Source: Plectrocnemia conspersa (lineage: Eukaryota; Arthropoda; Insecta; Trichoptera; Polycentropodidae). Taken from it: a stretch of 64,000 bases of DNA. The notes beneath the pieces are model-generated. The model was given only the letters and a program-made list of their open reading frames with translations. It was not told where the DNA came from and made no database searches. The position numbers were made by a program, and so were the translations under genes. Shown here piece by piece: positions 10,435 to 22,300 of the stretch. Numbering within the stretch: the first letter of the stretch is position 1; every line of letters begins with the position of its first letter. Where the stretch lies: the NCBI GenBank assembly GCA_009617715.1, contig VTFK01000170.1, positions 434,001-498,000 of the forward strand, read 5' to 3'.

Positions 10435-11439
10435 GGGACACCCTAATATACATATATAAATTACGTTTTTGTTAATACTTTTTAACTGTTATTTATTATT
10501 TTATATTAAAACAATTTTTAGCAAATATGGTCGATATAAAATGTATTGCACATTAATTGCTCTGATTATATTTTTTTAATAAGAATATTTATTACAAAAT
10601 ATTCGCACTTAATATTATTTCTCAAACTTTCAGTCAGCAAATCTGACGGACGTATTGTAAATTACCCGATATAGTTAGTTTAAATAGGATATTCTTATTT
10701 AACATATGTTTATGCAATGTCGTTAAGGAAAGTTGAATGTGAAATCGTGTGTTAATCAATTACTTACACGTGGCTAACCTTTGACACTTTTCGAAAACCA
10801 GATATGTTCATCTTATGTTATGGTGTAAAGCGTTATCGGTGGAAAATGAAAATATGGGTTGTTTATGAAAATGTGCTGCTCACACATATTTTCACTTAAT
10901 GCGCATATTACAGTTATTATTTTTCATGTTAGGTCAAGGAACATAGATACTATCTATTGCGAAAGTCGAACGACTTTGGATATTGCTCATATTCTGGACC
11001 TCGACACCTTGCAGTTTAAATAATAATAGCTTTTTCTAAAATTACATATAAATAATAATTTTGGAAAATTTAAAAAAACCTACTTCGGTTATATAATTAA
11101 TTAGTTAATTGTACCATGAATTAAAAAAATAAATGTTAACTTATACAATATATCCCGATTCTAGAATGATAATTATATTATGCATTATATGTAGATGCCA
11201 AGAAAATACTTGACCTTTATTATATAAACATTAAAGAGTAGTGTAATATTTATAAACAAAGAAATAAAGGTCATTCAAAAAGTGTGTATGATTAAAACTA
11301 ACACAATTCAATCACAATGGCAAAGTTTTGTTTTTCAAATAATTATTATGCTTTGTATCTATGCTATTTTTCGTTAATGCTTTGTCGTCGAGTGGTGTTA
11401 TAATATTTTTTATTTAAATTTTTTTATTACGAGTGTGAC
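10435..11439. other. AT-rich spacer, nothing recognised
   Basis: No open frame or repeat family was recognised. Confidence 0.5.
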
Positions 11440-11640
11440 CATTATGCTTTTGCAACATGTATATTGCAACAAACTATTGTGGGCGACTATTGTTTTTCTT
11501 CGAGTGCTGGTAGAGAAGCTGGCGGAGGAATAATGCTCAGTGAATGGTCCTCTGAAGTCTCCTCGCTCTCTCTGGCCGTCTACCGTCTGTCCATTGGAGA
11601 CCGGCCTTAAGTATCATAGGTATATAAAACTTTCTGGCGA
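11440..11640 (-). mobile_element. LTR-like fragment (Gypsy-related repeat)
   Basis: The block GAGTGCTGGTAGAGAAGCTG at 11501 and its surroundings match segments at 15060 (GGTGGTGGAGAAGCTGGCG) and 26200 (GTGGTGGTGAAGCTGACG). At 26 kb the same repeat directly follows Gypsy pol in minus orientation and contains an AATAAA-type signal, so I read it as LTR sequence. The divergence among the three copies is high. Confidence 0.5.
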
Positions 11641-11969
11641 ATCATAACCATGTAGTAACCATGGAGGGTAATTACGACGTGCTATTTTTTATTACCCCTT
11701 TTTTCCTTTGGACATAACAAGAGCTGTTGTGGTGATTCGTTCAGTTACAGTATTTTGTCACGTTCATCCTTATAATTACCGTGGTTACAGTGATTTAGTG
11801 CGCGAGTTTCAAGAAGAACCCCTACAATGCCTTGACGGGTTTCCTCAATGGCTACTATAGAAACAATAATTATACAAATAAATATGTAAAAACATATTTT
11901 ATAAAATAATTAAAAAAAACAGTTATAGTGCACATATAAAATATAGTACTACAATCCCACATATGTTTT
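11641..11969. other. Possible continuation of LTR/untranslated element sequence
   Basis: The sequence has a retroelement look (AACCATGTAGTAACCATGG, then a CGCGAGTTTCAAG block near 11800) but no matching copy or ORF was found in the window. Confidence 0.3.
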
Positions 11970-12170
11970 TGCAGCTCCATAGATATCGGCAAAATCGCCG
12001 AAAACTTGATCGCGACTCTCTAGGGCACTCTGAAGCTTGTAGCCGAAAGTCGCGAAATAAGATATATAGTTTTTCAACATTGCTTCTGTATTTTACACGT
12101 TTAGACAAAAGTCACCGAGCCCTGACGGATTGTCGACACCACCCCTTAGCAGTTTTTTTTAAATCATTTC
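11970..12170 (+). repeat. Dispersed repeat family R3, copy A
   Basis: It contains the blocks GATCGCGACTCTCTAGGGCA, CTCTGAAGCTTGTAGC, CCGAAAGTCGC and CTGACGGATTGTCGACACC. Copies B (28340-28490, +) and C (about 54640-54775, -) share these in order. Copy A carries about 60 extra bases between AAAGTCGC and AGTCACCGAG. Function and element class are unknown; it has no ORF. Confidence 0.75.
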
Positions 12171-14959
12171 GCTTGGATTAGGCGTGAGCGAGCGAGCATT
12201 GGTCAGAATAGTGAACACCTCATGAATAATCTGCAACGAATCATTTTACATAAATGTACAAACAATTTGTTTTATGGAACAAATTAAAATATTATAGTTA
12301 ATGTTACTGTTTATTTACCTAATATGGTTTTACCTAAACTGTAACACATCCGCGTATTTACTTGTTTGTATTTTTAACGAGTAAGATACATTTGGTAAAC
12401 ATCGAATTTGATAACGCACATGTGGGTTATTCCAAACGTAAAAAAATCTTAATTCAAAGAAACGTTGCGCAACTACCAATTATACTTTTCCTGTTAACTA
12501 TTTCAATGCTTTATTCAAATCCGATATTTACTACTACTGATAAATTTTATATTTATTATAATTGATTACTCCTAATTAGTTTGAATTATAAAATCGATTA
12601 TTTTTGTTATTGCTCATAAATTAAAAATGCACAATTAAAGCAACGGTCTGTAATTGGTAGATTAGTATATATTTTTAATTAGGAATATGTAGTTCGTTGC
12701 GAACATTCTATTTAAATAATTTAAGTAGAAATATGCCAATATTTGTGTATTGTCGCTATAAAAATAATAGCATCAGATATAGACAGAACTGGACGGTTGA
12801 ATTGTATCATGTTTGTTTTATATTGTATAGACTGCTTTTTTTTTATCGTAAAAAATAAAAAAAAAAGTATTAGTTTTTTTCACCAAACGCAAACTATTTT
12901 TTTTTTAAATAAATTATCTTTGACAACATAGTTTGAGGGACTAAATATATGATCCTTGAGTTCATAATAGATGGAAAAATATTAAGCAAGAAAAATAAGA
13001 ACATATTTAGATAGGAATAGCCAAGTTTGATTTAGGTATATTCGTAAAGGGAACGAACACAGGCAATATGCCTTATGATAGAGTACTCAGTACGTAATAA
13101 AAAAACTCATTGAATGAATTTGAGGATAGTCTTCAACGTATGAACATACAAACTTATAAGGAGTTTAGTAGGTAAAATAAAATATTCAAGCACTCCAAGG
13201 AGATATGTAGGTTAAGCTAGAGCAGCTACATTTGCAATCTGTTGATGTTTCAACTATTACGATACGATTTATCAAATGTTCGTTTTGGATTTTATGGGTT
13301 GACGTAAAGGATCCTGCATATATTGCACAGCTCAAATACTAAGGTCAACGCCTTTGAGGCCTTTTGCAAAGGAATAAGATATGTATATACATACATACGT
13401 GTCGGCGAACACACGTTTTGTCGAGAGAGAGAACGTTGTTGGAATTTAATTATCGTTTTTTTCGTCAAGCGACCTTGACGTGGCGATAGGAACAATAATT
13501 CGCGAAACGATTTTCGCGTTAGTGTACATAAGAGATAGGCAACAGTTTAACGAAATATGTATGTGTATAAAATAAAATAAGCACATCCTTCAAAAACACA
13601 AATAATTAATGTAAATTATTATAAAATAAAATTTATTAATCTAATGTAATAATTTCCTCAGTTATATCAGTCTTTTAAATACTAGGAATGTATGTATGTA
13701 GTTGAAAAAATGTTGACACAGTTCAAAGAATAATCTATAAAATAGAATCAGAAGCCCTTCATACATATAATATGTGAATTTGCAATATCTAAATCAGTGA
13801 GCGTCACAGCTTTCTCTTTTTATCCAAAACACACGGACGCTGGAACTACGACAACCATACTGTAGTCTTGTTTAAACGAAACCTTAGAAAACTGCCTAAA
13901 AGAGGTTTATTTGACATTATGTAATTATAGTTTGTTTGGATTATTTTTTTATTAATAACTAAAGCTTACTCCCATACTTATTTTTTAAATATAATGAATT
14001 GTATTTTAAAATATATGTATTTTCTATGTATGTAAATTTATATATATTATATGTATGTAATCTGTATCACTATATAATAAAAATATTTTATTAATTCTTA
14101 AAATCTTTAATTGCATTTTTAATAATATATCTTACGTGTAAAATTGTTATCGACCTCTGTTAAACTCTCCAAAGTATACCGATACGCTGCAGTTTCCAAA
14201 TTTGTGCCACTTCACAGAAAATGGTTGAGGGATGTGTAAATCATCGGCAAATCTAATTTCATAATTATGTAGTTCTTTCCTAAATTAAAATTTAGTATTT
14301 ATAATCGATTTTCCTTCTTAACATTTTTTTGCTTGCCATCATTAATTCATATTTTGGAAGAATAGTTATAGTCAAAATTTTAGTTTTCATATAGTATATG
14401 TCTTTTGTGTGAGCATTGAAAGATAAATTTAATACATTTTTATAGCACTATTTTGAATCACCTGAAGTGATTTTATTTTAAATTTACTTGTAAACCCCCA
14501 AAACCAAGACATATGTTATATGTTAGATGACTATGAATATATGAATAATAAACGTTTAATCTAATTTTATATGATAAAATATTTTGAAACCTCTATAAAT
14601 TTTTTGACATTGGTAATACTTTTTTTATTATTGTATAAAAGGTGTCCCAAAATGAACGCAAGATTTAAATTAAATAACATATTATTACAAGCAATATGGT
14701 TACAAAAATTTAAACTTTTATCCAAAAGTAGACCTAAGAATATCATATTATCACTTTTTGTAATTAGAGAATTATTTATTATACAATAATTGAAATATTG
14801 AAATCATCTTTAAATATTAAATAAATTTTTTTTTTCATTAATTGTTAATTTGTTTAAACTTATCCATTCATTAATATAGATCAAAACATATTATGGTTAG
14901 GCGTATTCTTTTTCTGCTTCATACAAATCTTTGACAAAGCTAGGGAAATCAATTTTTGT
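12171..14959. other. Long AT-rich region without a recognised gene
   Basis: No host gene was recognised. A short open stretch at about 13827-13922 (YDNHTVVLFKRNLRKLPKRG) could be the tail of a retroelement ORF but is too short to assign. A GC-richer patch around 13400-13510 (GTCGGCGAACACACG, CGAGAGAGAGAACG) is of unknown nature. The remainder is low-complexity AT sequence. Confidence 0.45.
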
Positions 14960-15310
14960 TCTAAGGGGTGTGCCTTTGAAGCCAGTAAGATACAGATAGA
15001 ATCTAGTTAGAGTTGTATTTGATTATATTTACATATGTTGCGACAGATAATAATTTCCGAGCGGTGGTGGAGAAGCTGGCGCAGGGATGATGTCATTGTA
15101 TGTGGCGTGGCAACGGGTGTACAGTAGAAGTTGATCTTTTCTGCTACGGTGCTTGTATGGTGAAGTCCCTCTCAGTATGTGTGCGTCTATGACAGTCCCT
15201 TCGAGTGTCTACCGAAGTCTGCGAATGACTGTTTGTGACTATTTTCTACTCATCGGATTCCAGACTTTAGTATCCAGAGCTGCGAAGCTTGCTGAATAAT
15301 CACTATCATG
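14960..15310 (-). mobile_element. Solo-LTR-like fragment related to the Gypsy copy at 26 kb
   Basis: Read on the minus strand it shares CTCCACCACCGCTCGGAAAT, a TATGTAAATAT block and CTAACTAGATTC with the LTR region at 26030-26280, in the same order and spacing. No pol sequence flanks it, which fits a solo LTR or fragment. Confidence 0.6.
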
Positions 15311-16260
15311 CAGCGATCATCATCAACAGCGAAATAGGTATACACCATATGAAAGCAACATTTTCTTAATGGGTATTGATATAGACATAATTTAATCGTC
15401 CTCAAGGTCTGAAGGATGAGCAAGAATATTATCCATAACTATTGATTTTTTCAAACCCGGTAGTCAGAATTGAAAATTCATAAAATCCTACGAATTCGAA
15501 ATATTATTTATTTAAAAAAAACATTTAATATTTTTTGTTTAAAACAAAATACATTAAACAAAAAAAAATTAATCAAAGAAAATAAATAAAAAGCTCTATC
15601 TTTTATATTGGCTGTATGCACATAAATTTTGTTGGATTGTGCTTGACTCGTACATTTGTAATTAAATTTCATAATTTTTCCTATTTTTTGTAAAAATGTG
15701 ACACCTCCAGTAATATTTATATAAAATATATATATTAAGTCCGTTTCATTTCATAAAACATAAACTTTTGTATATCTAAATTGATCATTTTTATATCGGA
15801 TTTATTTTTTTACTGCATTTTAGCTAAACTCTTTTTCTAAAATTTTTATTTAACATTTAATTATTTCATCGAGCTATCAGTGATTTTTTTAAATTATCGG
15901 CGGATGACACAACTAATATTAAAATCAACCATTTTAAATCATATAGAAGACGTAATCATACATAAAATGACGGTCAAATGATTTTTAATAAAACACAGCT
16001 TTAAAAATTTTGCAGGATTTAAAATGAATACATACAAAAGCACTTCATAAGTTATCACAACAAACTAATACAAAAACAGCATTAGAAAAATCATAAACAT
16101 ATGTATAGTTATTGGTCTAAAGATTATATTATTGTTGAAAAGATTTACATGTCTCCTTTAGTTCATTTAATATTTTCAGTATTGTTCAATTGACATTTAT
16201 ATAAATTATTTTGTAATGGTTGCCTACCCCGCTCACTATAGTACGATTTACAGATATTAG
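15311..16260. other. AT-rich upstream region of the CYP305-like gene
   Basis: No element or ORF was recognised. It leads into the 5' region of the P450 gene; no clear TATA box plus initiator pair could be chosen. Confidence 0.45.
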
Positions 16261-16375
16261 ATAAACAAAATTGGCGACAAGTCGGCCGAACCCTCCCAGC
16301 GACTGGTCATATTGTCTGTATCTTTGGCAGTGCGTGGTCTACTCACAACAGCTCAGACTCAACAGAGCAGCTGCC

Positions 16376-19300
16376 ATGGCGTTCGTTTTCTTCGTCATCA
16401 CCGTGATCATCCTATACCTCATCAATATATCCATCAAGCCGAAGAAATATCCGCCAGGTATGTGGTGCAAAGTAGAATAAGTTTGAACATAGCATGCATA
16501 CAGATTGACCCATTAAAATATATTTTAAATGCTGATAATGTGCGAACCTTCATGCAACATAAAAAAATACAAGTAAATTACTTTTTTACGATATATGAAT
16601 TTCAGATCAATACAATTTTTAAAGTATACATATCAGCAGTTTAAAATAAAGTATGTTATGAACCGGTAATTCTACAGAAAAAAAAAGAGCCTCAAGTGTG
16701 CGTTGATATACACAATATAAAACCCACTTTGTTGGAATATTGAATGAAATCCATTGCCACAAAAAATAAAAGCTCATTTCATAAAAAGATATTCTACCTC
16801 TGTCTATCATCGATATTTTAAATAATGAAAAAATGTTGATAAAGGCTTTCAATTAACTTAATTTATATTACAGTAATGGTAGTCACTTATAAATTAATGT
16901 AGATAATATTATATTTAAAGCTTGGATCTAAAAGTACATTTTGTATATCAAACAGTTAGTAAAGCTTTTAAAATTAATTATTTTTTATTTAATCTTTCAC
17001 CACTCTATATATATAATTTAGCACTAAAATAAGTCATATAACAGATAGTGATATCATGATAATTGTAAAATAATATTTTAAATAAAATGTATGCCAATAA
17101 TTCACTTCGTGATGAATTTGTAAATAAATTAGTTCATTATTGAATATCCCATCAAATATTTTTTTTAATAATATATTTCTTGTATGTTTGGCTATTTTTT
17201 CGTTCGATGACTTAGAAACTCGTTTCAAATCTAATATCGACTTAGGCTTTTCAATACTCACAGACAAAATATAAATTGTAAGTCACGCAAGGTCGTACGT
17301 CATTCTCAAGTCACACAATTTATTATACGATTCGGAATTATTTATATAACCAGTGGTATTAGATGGTGATTAATATCTAAAACATATACATATACACCCC
17401 TAGTGTTTTTTAATTTTGTATTATTTCTGAGAGATCAGAATTAGTGATTATTTATGATTCCAATCAGTCATAACAGAAACGTTTTTCCTAGATTTTCCTA
17501 ATCTCAATGATGAATATCGTACTTAATATTTAAAATTAAACCGATCTAAGTCACGCATAGTGACATTTATGAATTTAAAGCTGTAATACTAGTTTATAAT
17601 TAATAAAATAAATGTCACCGATTTACAGACTTTGATTTCAGTCTCGTGTCTCACTACATACTTAGTATATGTTGTTTGTGTTTACACTGCTGTAGATCAT
17701 TGAAAATTTACAAAACATAAATATTAAATAAATTTCAATAAAACATATTTTAAATTGCAAGTTTAGTGTGTTGTTGCACTTTAAACAAGCGTGATTATTG
17801 ACAGCTGTCTGATTTACAGTTCTGCCAACACATGAAACTCAAATTGCATTAACCTGTATTTTATTGGCTGCTTTAATTGTGATTTTATTGTTATTAATGT
17901 TGTCGTCACAATATCATATTGAGACTTATACAGCCTCGTGTAAGTCACGTGTAAATCTTATACTAAAATTCGCAAAAAAAATTTTTGTCAATACATGCTA
18001 TAACAAATATGACGTAATATCATTTCGTATTTATATAATATATTTATATATGACATATGAGAGTTCCGATTTTTTATTTTTATTGCAATCAGTTTATTTA
18101 CTAGTAAATAGTTAATTAGATAACGTAACCTAGTTGTGATTTGCAATTTTTTTTCTACTGACCCAATTTGGTACAATTCTGACCTTTGATACACCGATAG
18201 TCGAAAAGTATATTTTTTTATTATAACAAAAATTTAGCATATTATGTAAACAATTCCGACTATAAATTTTACATTATTTTAGTGTGATATATTTTACCTG
18301 TATCTGCAAAAACATGTGCATATCATTTACATTGATTCTCAATATGTTTTTAAAAGCATGTGCAAATATACGAGTGGCGACCGTCTGAGTCTATAAATAA
18401 ACTGGTTATAATTTATTGATAACTTTGTGATTACGGTCAATGGTCCGCCTAACGCCAATAATCTGAAAATTATTAAATTTTATCGTGAACTGCATTTAAT
18501 ATATTATATATAGGAACATTTTCGTATCCACATCACTACTCGCTAGTCATAAACTTTGAGTATTGATGATTTTCAAGAGTTGTTACGTAAAAGCCGTGAC
18601 GAAAAAGTGACATTAATGTCACGTGACCATTTGGCGTACGTGATTATTTATATAATTTATAATTCATTCATTATTTTATTTATTTTATTGCGACAGTGAT
18701 TTTTGCCCTGCAGCTTTACGGATGATAAAATATAAATTATTTATTTCACATATAATAATTAAATTAATCATCAACAAGGGGCGGTTGATAATTAGTCGGC
18801 CTAGGCAAAAAAAAACATAGTTTTTTTCATCAAAACTAGTTTTATTTCTCAGTATAATCTCCTTTTAGCTCTACACATTTCTTTCAACGATTCTCCAATT
18901 TGTCGATGCGCTCCAAATAATACGAGTTTTGGAAGCCCTCAAAATAGGCCTCTGTTTTAGCGATGACCTCCTCATTCAACCCAAATCTCTTACCGCCGAG
19001 CCATTTCTTCAAGTTTGGGAATAAATAATAGTCTCAACACCTGATATGACTTCTAAAGTACAATAACTTGTCATGAATATATTAGTCTAGACTCTAGAGC
19101 TTTAGAGCTACGAGGTATATTCGAAAAGTAAAGATGCTAGTGAAAATGAAAGTGATTTTTTATTCGGTTTACACTGCCATTTCCGCTAGGATCAGTGTGA
19201 CATGTTATTCTTGCAGTAAATATTAAAAATAGTACGAGCATTTAGTGCTCCTTTTCTTCTGTGCAAAATGAGAAACTGTTGCTAAAATACATCGTTACGA

Positions 19301-22300
19301 ACATGTTAAATGGTGTGAATTTAAAGTGAAATTGACATTGATAAACTCATGAATATTATGAAGAATCCAGAACTGTTATTTATAAAACAGTTATCAAAGT
19401 ATTATTATTCATATAGTGCTTTATCCTTTATCGTACGTTGACAAACATTATAACTAAATTTATATTTCTTAATACCATCATAAGAAAGGAGGAAGGGTTC
19501 TTTACAAATCACTGTCCTATGATCCTTAGCCATGATGGTTCTTTTTATTATTGGTCCTCTTTTTACTTGTGTCTTGCCTTGAATGAAGTACCTTGTCGAC
19601 TGCTTTGTTAATTAATTCCAAGTATCCCTCTGGGTCCTTTGTTACACGAAACACAGATCATGTGTCCGAGGTACTCTATCGTACAAACACGTCATATCAA
19701 ATATAAAACCACACATCAAACGCTTCCAGTATATTGATTGTATTAATTTTAAAGTTCAGGTCTCGCATATGTATAATAGCATTTTACGAATTTGATTAGA
19801 CCACCTTTAAATTTTAAAAATTAGCTTCTACAAATTTAATTTCTTCATCGCTTATATTACTATTGTTAAAATACAATTCACGGGTTTATGAAATGCTTCA
19901 CTGTTTCAATTCTATCATTGTCTAATTTTAAGCCTACTAAGCTAGCTAATTACCATAAATGTTATGTTATTGATGTTTATTCGTAGGCCGTAATTTATAC
20001 ATTATTTATTTACACTATCCATGGATCATCAGCATAACGTATATTGTTAACTGTGCGGAGCATGCGTATGTAAATCCACGTATCGAAAGCTTCTAGACGT
20101 TTTTTAATCATATATTAGCATCCACTCCGTATAAAAAACAGATAATACATTACGTTTCTCATTTTGTTCTATCCGTAAATAACGTGTAAATTTGTCCTGG
20201 TTTTCTCGAATCGGCATTTTATCTCTAGTGTGTGGTTCCAGTCCTTGTTTGAAATGTATCCCGTATGTGTTTTGTTGCATTATATAATTAATCTATTTAT
20301 CTTTCGGATGCAGACGTGGCGGTTTTATTCCAAATCTAATCTGGAGTTTCGCTATCCGTTTATAAAACATTGCAATAAAGTGTTTTTTGTACATAATTTC
20401 AGGACCAAAATGGCTTCCGATCGTTGGTTGCACGCCGGAGTTCAAAAATCTTTCTAAAAAATTTAAAGGGCAACACTTGGCAGCTGCGCATTTGGCCAAG
20501 GAGTACAACACCAATGTCCTGGGATTGAAGCTTGGAAACCAGAACACTTGTATAGTGTTCACGGATGATCTGGTCAGGAAAGTGTTGACCAGCGAACATT
20601 ATGAAGGACGTCCTGATTCCTTCTTCATGCGACTTAGATGTATGGGAATGCGTAAAGGTAATTACAATATTTTCTAAGAAACAATTCCTATATGTTTGTA
20701 TTTCTAATCATCTGAAATGTGAGCCCATAAAAATAACTGTCATATATGATGTCATATCATTTATTTTAATATTTTTTTTGTAACAAAAGTTTAAGAAGCA
20801 GTATTTCAACTATGATTAAAGGTCATGGCTAGAATAGAATTAGTCATATTTTTGTTGTATGCAAGTTTTTTTCAAATATTGATGTTTGTTGGTTAAATAA
20901 CTTGAAAATGCTTCAGCTGAACAAATTGCAACTATTAGTAACAGACCAATCCATCAAATTAGAGACAGTATTTTAATGAGTAAAAAATACCTCGTTTAAT
21001 TGTTTAGTAAAAACTTTTTATTTTAGCGTACGTTCTCCAATACAAGTATGATGTGGATATATAATATAAAATAATGATAGACATCTTTAAATATATTTTT
21101 AATTGTAAGATTAATACAAAAACCAATAAGAACGCCAAATTATCGAGTGATGACCTATTAAGATATTTTCATAATTATCAATATTATCATTTTTATATAA
21201 AAATTATCTGCTAATTTTAGCAACGTGATGCAGAAAAAAGTTATATAATTCATTAATGAATTAAATGTTATCAAAATTCAACCTTGTAGCAATAGTTGAT
21301 ATATTTTATGTTACATAACCAAATCTCTTGTCACATTGATAACATTTTCGTTGTTGCTAATTAATAGTAATAATAATTCTATAGTATTTTTTGCAGTAAA
21401 ATTGATAAAAAAACATTAATTTAGATCTGATTTTACACACTAGATTTTCTGATCACCCAAATTCTGTGTTAGACATATTATAAAATACATAGTACAAGTC
21501 CGTTTTTTTGTAAATTTTAGGTATAACTGGTGTTGATGGTCCGTTATGGCAAGAACACAGACAGTTCACCATGAAGCATTTACGTAACGTCGGTTTCGGA
21601 AAGCCAATAATGGAAGAGTATATTGTGGAAGAACTGCACCAGCTTTTGAAAACATTCGAAGAGCTTAAAAACGAAACTATCGTCGATATTGGTTTTAAAA
21701 TATCGCCTCACGTTATCAACGTACTGTGGATGTTCATAGCTGGTAAGATATATTCATATTATTATTATAAGCTTTCCAATTGGTAACCATTCAATAAGTT
21801 GTGCTTATCTGATACTTCCGTTCTTTTAACAATATCCGTATACACGTTGGCGCAATTTTGTGGGAAATAAAAATGGATAGTATTTTGTATAATAAACATA
21901 TCTAATGTTCATGGATAGTGGCGTAGCAATGGGGGGCGGACCGCCCCGAGGGCACTTGCTTGGGGGCGGCATATTCGCGATGGGATAGTCTAGTGTGGTT
22001 CTTAGCTCTGAATGCACTAAAACATATAAATATCCACGAATAACAAGAGCTTCATAATAACCATTTTATTATTTTAAGAAATGCTAATTTTATGACCCTG
22101 CAAAAAATGTATGGGGGGGTGCGGCGGCAATTTTAAGGATCGCCCTGGGCGGCACATACCCTAGCTACACCACTGCATTTCTGCATTTTAACTCTTTGAA
22201 CCTTAAGCTCTTAAATAATTTTCGACAAAGAAAACATATTTGACTAAAAAAACAATTTCAACAAAAAATAAATTTTTAGTTTTAAATGATTTAGTTTCAG

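Noticed and set aside
10173..10475. 100-residue proline/arginine-rich open frame
   Set aside because: It lies almost wholly in the palindromic Harbinger MITE; GC-rich sequence simply lacks stops.
16271..16375. Upstream ATG at 16271 as the start of the CYP305-like protein
   Set aside because: It would add 35 hydrophilic residues before the membrane anchor; the ATG at 16376 gives the standard P450 N-terminus.
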